Below are positions 1 to 6,340 of a stretch of 6,533 bases of DNA, in pieces (positions within the stretch are counted from its first letter, which is position 1; the number at the start of each line of letters is the position of its first letter). Under the pieces are notes generated by a model, which had not been told where the DNA came from, did no database searches, and worked only from the letters and a program-made list of their open reading frames with translations. The position numbers and the translations under genes were made by a program. The DNA is from an uncultured Akkermansia sp. (GTDB lineage Bacteria; Verrucomicrobiota; Verrucomicrobiia; Verrucomicrobiales; Akkermansiaceae). The stretch spans positions 1 through 6,533 of the forward strand of contig CAJGDB010000096.1 in assembly GCA_904502165.1 (NCBI GenBank). The letters are read 5' to 3'.

Positions 1-107
1 GCATGTAGAAAAGGACTGAGGGGCAAAGCCCCGAAATTTCACCGAGCGCAGCGAGATTTCACTGCGCCCGGCAGGGCAGAATTTCACTGAGTAAAGCGAA
101 ATTTCAC
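1..107. repeat. ATTTCAC direct-repeat array, noncoding
   Basis: Four exact copies of ATTTCAC lie at 36-42, 56-62, 81-87 and 101-107, so their starts are 20, 25 and 20 bp apart. The 13-bp spacers at 43-55 and 88-100 resemble each other (8 of 13 identical, sharing GAG and AGCGA). The 18-bp spacer at 63-80 can fold through GCCC and GGGC. Before the first copy, GGGGC-AAA-GCCCC (20-32) is a 5-bp hairpin with a three-base loop. The periods are not multiples of three and stop codons interrupt the reading frames, so it is not coding. It lies downstream of yajC and may continue past the window edge. The repeat is too short for CRISPR. Its function is unknown; an intergenic palindromic repeat family or an mRNA 3'-end structure are possibilities. 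Confidence 0.6.
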
Positions 108-127
108 GTTGCCGCCAGAGCGGCAAC
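108..127 (-). terminator. Perfect hairpin just after yajC, possible terminator
   Basis: GTTGCCGC (108-115) and GCGGCAAC (120-127) are exact inverted repeats around a 4-base loop. On the minus strand the stem begins 5 nt after the yajC stop codon. No run of T follows; the next minus-strand bases are GTGAAATTTCGC. It is therefore not a textbook intrinsic terminator. It may still stop transcription or protect the 3' end of the trmB-tgt-yajC mRNA. The ATTTCAC array begins directly beside it. Confidence 0.5.
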
Positions 128-132
128 ATGGC

Positions 133-462
133 TTACTTCTTCACCGGCTCAGCGGAGCCATCCTTGGCCACGCTGGTCACGATGCTGGACTTGGCAATCT
201 TGATGATGGTGTTCGGGGCGATTTCCATCTTCACAGCATCCTGCTGCACTTCGCGGATGATGCCGTAGATACCGCCGGCAGAAACAACCTTGTCACCAAC
301 CTTGAGACTGTCCTGGCGTTCCTTGAGTTCTTTCTGCTGCTTGCGCTGCGGGCGGATAAGCAGGAAGTAGAAGATGATACCGATGAGACCGAAGGTGATG
401 AGCATGCTCATGGGGTCACCTTCCTGACCAGCTGCTGCCTGGGCAATGTAGAGTGCGTTCAT
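133..462 (-). CDS. yajC: Preprotein translocase subunit YajC
   Basis: This 109-residue protein matches YajC, the small single-span membrane subunit that associates with SecDF and SecYEG and assists Sec-dependent protein export. One hydrophobic segment lies at about residues 18-36. It is followed directly by the family hallmark IRPQRKQQKE (36-45) and then a small basic cytoplasmic domain with the conserved KVGDKVVSAGGIYG stretch (54-67). The length is normal for the family. The ATG at 460-462 shares an ATGA overlap (4 bp) with the tgt stop codon, which suggests translational coupling and supports this start; no Shine-Dalgarno sequence precedes it. YajC beside tgt is a classic bacterial gene order. 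No secD is seen to the left within the 132 bases that remain. Confidence 0.95.
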   Translation of the reverse strand: MNALYIAQAAAGQEGDPMSMLITFGLIGIIFYFLLIRPQRKQQKELKERQDSLKVGDKVVSAGGIYGIIREVQQDAVKMEIAPNTIIKIAKSSIVTSVAKDGSAEPVKK

Positions 463-1589
463 TGTATGTCGTTTGCTTGGTAACGCGAGATGAAGCTGCG
501 CTTGAACGCAGCGAATTGACCGGCTGCAATGGCGCTTCTCGCTTGCGCCATGAGCCGCAGGTAAAAGTGGAGATTCTGGAAGGAAAGGACGCGCAGGGCC
601 AGCATTTCGCCGGCGCGGAAGAAGTGGCGCAGCGCCGCGCGGGAGAAACGCGTCACGTGCGGATGCCCCTCCGGGTCGAGCGGCTTCGGGTCGTCTTTCC
701 AGCGCTGGTTCTTGATGTGGATGGGGCCGTCCGGGGTCATCGCAATGCCATGGCGCGCCAGGCGGGTGGGCATCACGCAGTCGAACATATCCACGCCGCG
801 CTCAATCATTTCGAGAATCTGGGTGGGGGTACCCAGCCCCATGGCATAGCGTGCTTTGTTCTGGGGCAGGTAGGGGGTGCTGTTCTCAATGGCGCGCAGC
901 ATTTCGTGCTCCGGTTCTCCGACGGATACACCGCCGATGGCGTAGCCGTCAAAATCCATGGCCGCCAGCTCCTCGGCGCAGGCGCGCCGCAAATCCTCAT
1001 ACACCGAGCCCTGCACAATGCCAAAGTGGTTCTGCAGGCCGTTGCCGCTCATGGGCTGGTGTTCATCAATCCAGGCCTTGCAGCGCTTTGCCCAGCGCAG
1101 GGTGAGTCCCAGGGATTTTTCGGCATATTTGCGGTCACAGGGATAGGGAGGGCATTCATCGAAAAGCATGGCGATATCGCTGCCCAGGTTGGCCTGGATT
1201 TCCATGCTGCGCTCCGGTGTGAGCATCATGTACGAGCCATCGATGTGGTTGCAGAAGCGCACCCCTTCCTCTGTAATCTTACGCAGCCGTGCCAGACTCC
1301 ATACCTGGAAGCCGCCGGAATCGGTAAGCATGGGCTTATTCCAGCCGGTGAAGGTGTGCAGCCCGCCCAGATTACGGATGGCTTCGTCCCCCGGACGCAG
1401 GCAGAGGTGGTAGGTGTTGCCCAGGATAATCTGGGCACCCAGGGACTCCAGGTCTTCCGGGTGCAGGGTTTTCACCGTGCCTTGCGTGCCTACGGGCATG
1501 AAGATGGGAGTCTGCACATCGCCATGCGGCAGGTGCAGGGTGCCGAGCCGCGCACCGCTCGGGTCTGTGCTGTGTAGTTCAAAGGACAT
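459..1589 (-). CDS. tgt: tRNA-guanine transglycosylase (Tgt), zinc site lost
   Basis: Tgt exchanges guanine 34 of GUN-anticodon tRNAs (Asp, Asn, His, Tyr) for the queuosine precursor preQ1. At 376 residues it is full length. Catalytic positions are intact by comparison with the Zymomonas enzyme: TDSGGFQV with Asp90, FDEC with Asp144 and Cys146, GIVQGS with Gln193, GGVSVGE (219-225), and the nucleophile Asp270 in MFDCVMPTR. Cys146 and Val223 are the bacterial preQ1-type residues rather than the eukaryotic queuine-type ones. The oddity is the C-terminal zinc site. The usual CxCxxC after LDPE is GHPHVT (308-313), and the usual His ligand before NL is Gln338, so all four ligands are missing although the flanking sequence aligns well. 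The gene overlaps the end of trmB by 11 bp and yajC by 4 bp, so it is probably translated from the trmB message. The activity is inferred. Confidence 0.95.
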   Translation of the reverse strand: MSFELHSTDPSGARLGTLHLPHGDVQTPIFMPVGTQGTVKTLHPEDLESLGAQIILGNTYHLCLRPGDEAIRNLGGLHTFTGWNKPMLTDSGGFQVWSLARLRKITEEGVRFCNHIDGSYMMLTPERSMEIQANLGSDIAMLFDECPPYPCDRKYAEKSLGLTLRWAKRCKAWIDEHQPMSGNGLQNHFGIVQGSVYEDLRRACAEELAAMDFDGYAIGGVSVGEPEHEMLRAIENSTPYLPQNKARYAMGLGTPTQILEMIERGVDMFDCVMPTRLARHGIAMTPDGPIHIKNQRWKDDPKPLDPEGHPHVTRFSRAALRHFFRAGEMLALRVLSFQNLHFYLRLMAQARSAIAAGQFAAFKRSFISRYQANDIQ

Positions 1590-2166
1590 CGTTCTTCACA
1601 TAGCGGGCGGCATAGATGGGTTTGCCCATGGCCTCCCATTGTTTCTGGAAATCGGTTTTCGGGTAGAACGGCGCATTCCACTCCTCGCGGCGGAAGAGGG
1701 GACTGGCATCCATTTTTTCACATACCCACAGGAAATATTCCTCGTGGTCAGTCTTGAAAAGCACCTCACCACCGCAGGCCAGAGCGCGGTGCAGTACAGG
1801 GATGAAAGAATCCTGCACCAGACGGTTCTTGTGGTGCTTTTCCTTGGGCCAGGGGTCGGGGAAAAGATAGTGCAGACGACTGATGCTGCCCGGCGCCACC
1901 ATCCATTCCAGGAAATAGCGGCTCTCCACGCGCAGCCCGCGCACGTTGGTCAGCCCCCGGCGGGCGCTTTCATTGCAGACCTTGCGGATGCGGCCCAGCA
2001 GTCGCTCCACGCCCAGAAAACGGGTGTCCGGGTAATGCTCTGCCATAGCCAGCAGAAAACCGCCGTCTCCGCAGCCCAGGTCTACCTCACACGTTTCACC
2101 TGCGCCGAAAATCTGCGCCACTCCGTAGCGTGCAAAATAATCTTCTGGAACAAAAGCCGTACTCAT
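1579..2166 (-). CDS. trmB: tRNA (guanine-N7)-methyltransferase TrmB
   Basis: TrmB methylates N7 of G46 in the tRNA variable loop using S-adenosylmethionine. The 195-residue protein shows the class I methyltransferase fold: SAM-binding motif VDLGCGDGGF (28-37), LGVE with the acidic residue Glu54, and the TrmB signature FPDPWPKEKHHKNR (102-115). Near the end lies the conserved KTDFQ...G segment (170-181). I chose the ATG at 2164-2166. The frame also opens at a TTG (2182-2184), but that codon lies upstream of the -10 box of a strong promoter (2176-2204), so it would not be transcribed from it. The predicted transcript starts only about 3 nt before the ATG. This is the first gene of the trmB-tgt-yajC block; its TGA lies inside the start of tgt. 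Confidence 0.94.
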   Translation of the reverse strand: MSTAFVPEDYFARYGVAQIFGAGETCEVDLGCGDGGFLLAMAEHYPDTRFLGVERLLGRIRKVCNESARRGLTNVRGLRVESRYFLEWMVAPGSISRLHYLFPDPWPKEKHHKNRLVQDSFIPVLHRALACGGEVLFKTDHEEYFLWVCEKMDASPLFRREEWNAPFYPKTDFQKQWEAMGKPIYAARYVKNDVL

Positions 2167-2175
2167 CTGCCGCCC

Positions 2176-2204
2176 ATTGTACAAAAGCCTTTCCGCAAAG
2201 TCAA
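2176..2204 (-). promoter_or_regulatory. Sigma-70-type promoter of trmB-tgt-yajC
   Basis: On the minus strand TTGACT (2199-2204, 5 of 6 to TTGACA) and TACAAT (2176-2181, 5 of 6 to TATAAT) are separated by exactly 17 bp. The expected transcription start is near 2169, about 3 nt before the trmB ATG, which implies a leaderless or nearly leaderless mRNA. Confidence 0.72.
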
Positions 2205-2219
2205 TCTATTAGCAGGACA

Positions 2220-2233
2220 TGTGTGTACACACA
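2220..2233. promoter_or_regulatory. 14-bp perfect palindrome upstream of the trmB promoter
   Basis: TGTGTGTACACACA is its own reverse complement. It ends 15 bp upstream of the -35 box of the trmB promoter and lies between the kinase stop codon and trmB. Position and symmetry fit a binding site for a dimeric regulator. A weak hairpin at the kinase mRNA end is the alternative, but its pairs are AT-rich and no T-run follows. No regulator is visible nearby to pair with it. Confidence 0.3.
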
Positions 2234-2261
2234 AGCCTTGTGCGGTGCCGGAAGTCGGAAA

Positions 2262-3398
2262 TCAGGAGGGCAGGAGACGCACCACCCGGTCGGCCCGGGG
2301 GAGGGTGATGACAACGGTGGTACCTGTTCCCTCCTTGGAAGCGAAGGTGAGGGTGCCGCCGTGGTCCTTGATGATGCGGCGCACGATGAGCAGGCCCAGG
2401 CCGTTGCCCTTTTTCTTTGTGGTGCGGAAGGGTTCGTACATGCTGCCCATGACCTCGTGGGAAATTCCGGTGCCGGTGTCGGAGATGACGATGCGGAGGT
2501 CGTTGTCGTTGTAGGCTGTCTGAATGTAGATGCCGCCCTCATCACCGGGGATGGACTGGTAGGCGTTGCGGATGATGTTGTAGAGCGCCTGGAAGAGCTG
2601 GGTAGAATCTGCATTCAGCTCCGGGAGAGATTCGCTGAGCTCCAGGTGGATGCCGATGCCGCGCGGCGCAATTTCCGGGTCGAGCGTTTCGATGACCTGC
2701 TCAATCAGGGTGTTGAGACTGAGTGATTCGCGCTGCAGGCGGGTGGGGCGCATGCTCTGCAGGAACTGGTGCAGCAGGGTGTCGAGCCGCTGGCTTTCTC
2801 CCAGGGCTGTTTCCAGCAGGGGGATAAGGGTATCCTGCTCTGCGGCAGGTAGCCTGGTGAGTTTGCGGCGCAGTAGCTGCAGGTTGAGACTGAGCGAATT
2901 GAGCGGATTGCCGATTTCGTGCGCCACGGCGCTGGCCATGTAGCTGAGCAGGTTCATCTGCTCGGCTTCGGCGTTTTCCTGGCCCTGGGTGAGTTGTTCG
3001 GTGTCGTCGCGCACGAGCAGCAGGTATTCGCTGCCGCCTGCGATGGGGCTCATGTGGAAGTGGTAGTGGCGCGGTTCAGGGTAGTTGACCTGCAGGTCGC
3101 GCGTGATGGCGATACCGCTGTTGCGCAATTCCTCCCAGGGGCAGGTTCCTCCCGTCAGGGTCTCAAAGGGGGTGCGAAGCAATTCGCGCAGGGGGCGTGC
3201 GTAGATGGCGGCTGCAGCCTTGTTGGCAAAGCGGGCCTGGCCCTGGGTGTCGAAGATGATGATACCGTCGCGCAGGGCGTCAAAGATATCCTGCAGCAGT
3301 CCCTTGTCAGAAACCAGTCGCATGAAGATGGAGCGGAGTTCCTCTGGGCTGAGGTGGTCGAGCCGGGTGACGAGTTTGTCGATGGTGTCCTGCTTCAT
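2262..3398 (-). CDS. Soluble PAS-domain sensor histidine kinase (NtrB-like)
   Basis: This 378-residue protein is a two-component histidine kinase. A short helical N-terminus is followed by a PAS-like sensor domain (about 35-132, with DGIIIFDTQGQARFANKAAA). The dimerisation and phosphoacceptor domain has the H-box AVAHEIGNPLNSL with His160. The ATPase domain has the N-box NIIRNAYQSI (Asn274, Asn278), G1 DTGTGI (307-312), F-box EPFRTTKKKG (Phe324) and G2 GNGLGL (331-336). All catalytic boxes are intact. There is no membrane segment or signal peptide, so it should sense something in the cytoplasm; the overall layout resembles NtrB or ZraS-type kinases. Its ATG overlaps the GH31 stop codon (ATGA), suggesting coupled translation. 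No response regulator gene is in the window, so its partner and signal are unknown. Confidence 0.92.
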   Translation of the reverse strand: MKQDTIDKLVTRLDHLSPEELRSIFMRLVSDKGLLQDIFDALRDGIIIFDTQGQARFANKAAAAIYARPLRELLRTPFETLTGGTCPWEELRNSGIAITRDLQVNYPEPRHYHFHMSPIAGGSEYLLLVRDDTEQLTQGQENAEAEQMNLLSYMASAVAHEIGNPLNSLSLNLQLLRRKLTRLPAAEQDTLIPLLETALGESQRLDTLLHQFLQSMRPTRLQRESLSLNTLIEQVIETLDPEIAPRGIGIHLELSESLPELNADSTQLFQALYNIIRNAYQSIPGDEGGIYIQTAYNDNDLRIVISDTGTGISHEVMGSMYEPFRTTKKKGNGLGLLIVRRIIKDHGGTLTFASKEGTGTTVVITLPRADRVVRLLPS

Positions 3399-5809
3399 AA
3401 GCTGATTTCGACTCTGTTGGAATAGGTGGGGATTTCGGCGCTGTACACATGCTTGTCATCGAATTCCCCCGGGCAGAGTGCGCCATCAGCCACCACTCTG
3501 GGGACGGCACCCAGGGGCAGGGCATGCAGCGCCAGGGTGGCGGTGTCTTCGCGGGGGTCGAGGTTACCTGCGCCTTCACGCACAATGGTGATGCTGCGGC
3601 GTGTGGCGGAATAGTGGAAGCGGTGGAAGCGGTACATGCCGATGCGGTAGGCCTGGCCGTCGCCCGTGTCGTCGTAATGGTAGCTGGTGGCCTGTGTTTC
3701 CGGAGCCCACCACAGGTCGTAGGTGACATGGGGGACGGAAATCTGCCCCACATATTGCTGCACCGGCCAGCGGGGAATGAGATGCCCGCCGCGCACAAAG
3801 ACCGGAATATGGCTCATGGGGGTGGAAACCCACACCTCCTCGCCAGCGGCAGGGGCGGGGACATCGGTCCACAGGGAATACCAGCAGCCCTCGGGCATGT
3901 AGAGGAATCGCCCGCTTTCGCCCGGGTGGTGAACCGGAACGATGTAGAGTGAGTCTCCCAGGAAGAATTCGCTGCTGCGCCAGTACATGTCCGGGTTTTC
4001 CGGGTACATGGTGGCCAGGGAACGGATGATGGGCAGCCCGTCTGCATGGTATCGGTAGAACTGGGTATACAGGTAGGGCAGCAGGCGGTAGCGTTCTGTA
4101 ATGGCCTGGCGCACGTGCTTCTCGACCAGGGGGCCGAAGCACCAGGGTTCCTGTCCGCTGTATTCCCCATTGCTGTGGTTGCGGAAGAAGATGTGGAAGG
4201 CGGCCATCTGCATCCAGCGGCAGAAGAGTTCTGGTGTAGGATGCCCCAGAAAACCGCCGGTATCTGCTCCGCAGAAGGAAACGCCGCTTGTGCTCAGCCG
4301 TTGCACCATCAGGTTGGCCATTTTGAGGTTCTCCCAGTCAGAATAGTTGTCGCCGGTCCAGGTGGCGGCATAACGCTGCAGCCCGGCAAATCCTGCGCGG
4401 GAAAGCACGAAGGGTCGTTTATCCGGCGCATGGGTGAGCATGCCTTTGCGTGTTGCGCGGGCCATGCACTGCCCGTAGACATTGTGCGCCTTGAGGTGAG
4501 AGCAGGAAAAGCCGTCGAATGCGTGGCGCGTGTCATCGGGGAAGGTGCGGTCCGGGAAGATGGCGGGTTCATTCATATCAACCCAGATGCCGCGCACGCC
4601 GATTTCTGCCACCTGCTTGCGGAAGAGCCCGGCCCACCAGTTGCGGGTGTCCGGCGAGGTAAAATCCGGGAAGGTGCAGAGCCCCGGCCATACATCGCCC
4701 TCCAGCAGTGCTCCATCGTGCCTGCGGCAGAATACATTGCGCTCAAAGCCACTGCGCCACACGAAGTTGTCCGGGTTAATCTTGATGCCGGGGTCTGTGA
4801 TGGTGACTACCTTGAAACCATCGTTCCCCAGGCGGCGTACCATGCCGGCAGGATCCGGGAAATGCTCGCTGCTCCAGGTGAGGGTCTGGAAACCCTCCAT
4901 GTGGTGAATATCCAGATGAATGGCATCGCAGGGAATCCGGTGTTTGCGGAGCTGGTGTGCCAGATTCTCGACTTCCTGTGCCGGGTAGTAGCTCCATTTG
5001 CTCTGGTGGTAGCCCAGCGCCCAGAGCGGGGGCATGGGCGGCAGCCCCGTGAGCCGGGTGTAGGTGGCAATGGTGTCGAGTGCGTCTTCCCCGGCTATGA
5101 AGTAATAATCCATCTGCCCGCCATCGGCGCCGAAGAGGAGACGGTCGCTGCGCTCGTGTCCGAAATCGAAGTACGAACGCATGGTGTTGTCAAAATAGAT
5201 GCCGTATTGCGTGCCCCGGTTAAGGCACAGGAAGAAGGGGATGCTCTTGTAGAGAGGGTCGCTTTCCGGGGTGAATTTATAGTGGTCTGCACCCCACATT
5301 TCCAGACGGCGGCCGCGCAGATTCAGCGCACAGGGCTTGTCTCCCAGCCCGAAGAAATGAGCTTGTTCCGGCATGTGCTTGAGTACCCACACCAAATCAT
5401 CGCCGGTGCGGTCGGAGCGGCGGTGCCCCATGCCTTCTGCATCGGCGCAGAGCAGGGTGTCCGTGCGGCGGTCGTAGAACTCAAGCCCGCCGTCAATGCG
5501 GCGTATGCGGACCTCGAGCCTTTCGCTCAGCAGGGCTACATAGCCGGGGGTGTCTTCATCCTGCAGGGTTGGCGGTGCCGGGGTGTATTCTGTGGCTATA
5601 CCATAGCTGGGGACATTCTCAAAAACGGCCTGGGTGATGTAGCGGCAGCGCACCACCCCCGGCTCCAGGAAACTGAGGCGGAGCCGGGTATCGGGCAGCT
5701 CGATTTCCAGGGTGTGGGCGTTGACCCATTCGAAGCTGCGTACACTGGTGTTCAGTCGCGCGGGCATTGGCCGCCAGGGTGGGGGATTTCTGCCTAACCG
5801 GGGGGCCAT
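3395..5809 (-). CDS. Glycoside hydrolase family 31 alpha-glucosidase
   Basis: The 804-residue protein is a GH31 retaining alpha-glucosidase that would release glucose from alpha-glucosides such as malto- or isomalto-oligosaccharides. The layout is an N-terminal beta-sandwich (about 20-255), a catalytic TIM barrel opening at PPLWALGYHQSKWSYY (260-275), and C-terminal beta domains (about 600-804). The nucleophile is Asp411 in WVDMNEP (409-415) and the acid/base is Asp487 in TWTGDN (483-488). The substrate-pocket strand reads HLDIHHMEGF (298-307). No signal peptide or membrane segment is seen, so it is probably cytoplasmic and acts on imported oligosaccharides. The start is uncertain: the span uses the first ATG, which overlaps the HIT gene by 16 bp and adds a Pro-rich tail, while Met15 (5765-5767) leaves a 26-nt gap and is at least as likely. 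Exact linkage specificity cannot be read from the sequence. Confidence 0.93.
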   Translation of the reverse strand: MAPRLGRNPPPWRPMPARLNTSVRSFEWVNAHTLEIELPDTRLRLSFLEPGVVRCRYITQAVFENVPSYGIATEYTPAPPTLQDEDTPGYVALLSERLEVRIRRIDGGLEFYDRRTDTLLCADAEGMGHRRSDRTGDDLVWVLKHMPEQAHFFGLGDKPCALNLRGRRLEMWGADHYKFTPESDPLYKSIPFFLCLNRGTQYGIYFDNTMRSYFDFGHERSDRLLFGADGGQMDYYFIAGEDALDTIATYTRLTGLPPMPPLWALGYHQSKWSYYPAQEVENLAHQLRKHRIPCDAIHLDIHHMEGFQTLTWSSEHFPDPAGMVRRLGNDGFKVVTITDPGIKINPDNFVWRSGFERNVFCRRHDGALLEGDVWPGLCTFPDFTSPDTRNWWAGLFRKQVAEIGVRGIWVDMNEPAIFPDRTFPDDTRHAFDGFSCSHLKAHNVYGQCMARATRKGMLTHAPDKRPFVLSRAGFAGLQRYAATWTGDNYSDWENLKMANLMVQRLSTSGVSFCGADTGGFLGHPTPELFCRWMQMAAFHIFFRNHSNGEYSGQEPWCFGPLVEKHVRQAITERYRLLPYLYTQFYRYHADGLPIIRSLATMYPENPDMYWRSSEFFLGDSLYIVPVHHPGESGRFLYMPEGCWYSLWTDVPAPAAGEEVWVSTPMSHIPVFVRGGHLIPRWPVQQYVGQISVPHVTYDLWWAPETQATSYHYDDTGDGQAYRIGMYRFHRFHYSATRRSITIVREGAGNLDPREDTATLALHALPLGAVPRVVADGALCPGEFDDKHVYSAEIPTYSNRVEISL

Positions 5810-6138
5810 TGCAGGCTGCGCCCGCCAATGATGTGGATGTGGAGGTGCGGTACAGTCTGCCCGCCATCGTCTCCGGTGTTCATGACGGTGCGGTAGCCGC
5901 CTTCCTCGATGCCCTCTGCGCGTGCAATCTCGCCTACTTTGAGCATGAGGTGGGCCAGCAGGGCGGCATCTTCTGCCGTGGCTGCCGCAATGCTCGGAAT
6001 CGGTTTGCGGGGTACCAGCAGTACATGCACCGGCGCGGCCGGGGCGATGTCCCGGAACGCCACGCAGAGCTCATCCTCATATATGATGGCGGCGGGTATT
6101 TCCTTGTCCGCTATCTTCTGAAAAAGCGTTTTTTCCAT
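5794..6138 (-). CDS. hinT: HIT-family nucleotide hydrolase (HinT-like)
   Basis: This 114-residue protein is a histidine triad protein of the Hint branch, which hydrolyses purine nucleoside phosphoramidates and adenylates as a homodimer in the cytosol. The N-terminal MEKTLFQKIADKEIPAAIIYED is typical of the branch, and DIAPAAPVHVLLVPRKPI (30-47) carries the conserved nucleotide-binding strands. The triad HLHIHI (98-103) follows GGQTVP, with His100 as the expected nucleophile, and the protein ends in GGRSLQWPPG like other Hint1/HinT members. Length is normal. A promoter lies directly upstream and the GH31 gene follows with a short overlap, making this the first gene of its transcription block. 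Only weak purine-rich sequence (AAGGGC) precedes the ATG. The cellular role is unclear, as for many HinT proteins. Confidence 0.92.
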   Translation of the reverse strand: MEKTLFQKIADKEIPAAIIYEDELCVAFRDIAPAAPVHVLLVPRKPIPSIAAATAEDAALLAHLMLKVGEIARAEGIEEGGYRTVMNTGDDGGQTVPHLHIHIIGGRSLQWPPG

Positions 6139-6147
6139 GTGCCCTTA

Positions 6148-6176
6148 TTTGTAGCATAACAGTACCGCGATGGCAA
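6148..6176 (-). promoter_or_regulatory. Promoter of the HIT-GH31-kinase block
   Basis: On the minus strand TTGCCA (6171-6176, 5 of 6 to TTGACA) and TACAAA (6148-6153, 4 of 6 to TATAAT) are 17 bp apart. The -10 box ends 9 nt before the HIT ATG, exactly as in the trmB promoter, which predicts a start near 6141 and a leader of about 3 nt. Confidence 0.5.
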
Positions 6177-6264
6177 GCGGATTCTGCCGGCTCCGCATTA
6201 CGCTCATGCCTGAATTCCGGAGGGTATGCGCCGGATTGGACTTTCTGCTCTGCTGAGGGGGGGC

Positions 6265-6307
6265 AAAATGAACCCGGCTGGTCGGGAGTACCGAACCAGC
6301 CGGGGTT
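6265..6307 (-). terminator. Intrinsic-type terminator after rplT
   Basis: The arms 6271-6285 and 6291-6307 form a long GC-rich stem around GAGTA. The core CCGGCTGGT pairs fully, with one extra base on the right arm in each flank (a C and a T bulge). On the minus strand the stem is followed by CATTTTG, a short T-run. It begins about 33 nt downstream of the rplT stop codon and precedes the HIT promoter, so it should separate the ribosomal protein transcript from the next block. Confidence 0.75.
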
Positions 6308-6340
6308 GAATAGGTTGATGTTTCGTTTGCCGAAGGTCGT

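Noticed and set aside
36..107. CRISPR-like reading of the ATTTCAC array
   Set aside because: The repeat is only 7 bp and the spacers are 13-18 bp, related to each other and partly self-complementary; no cas gene is present.
453..1577. Plus-strand open frame of 374 codons opposite tgt
   Set aside because: It is a shadow of tgt, whose catalytic motifs are intact on the minus strand; its product looks like no known family.
2167..2184. TTG start giving TrmB six extra residues
   Set aside because: The TTG lies upstream of the -10 box of the best promoter and the added residues fall outside the conserved family region.
2205..2261. Intrinsic terminator after the kinase gene
   Set aside because: Only short, weak inverted repeats are present and none is followed by a T-run, so I could not support one.
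1414..2514. Plus-strand open frame of 366 codons across tgt, trmB and the kinase end
   Set aside because: It crosses three real gene segments and a promoter in antisense and has low-complexity composition, so it is an antisense shadow.
4046..5797. Long plus-strand open frame (583 codons) opposite the GH31 gene
   Set aside because: It is a mirror frame of a GC-rich gene. The minus strand encodes clear GH31 motifs over the same bases, and the plus-strand translation shows no recognisable domain.
6226..6309. Small plus-strand ORF of 27 codons with a GGAGG upstream
   Set aside because: It runs straight through the rplT terminator hairpin, the spacing to GGAGG is too short, and the peptide is unremarkable.
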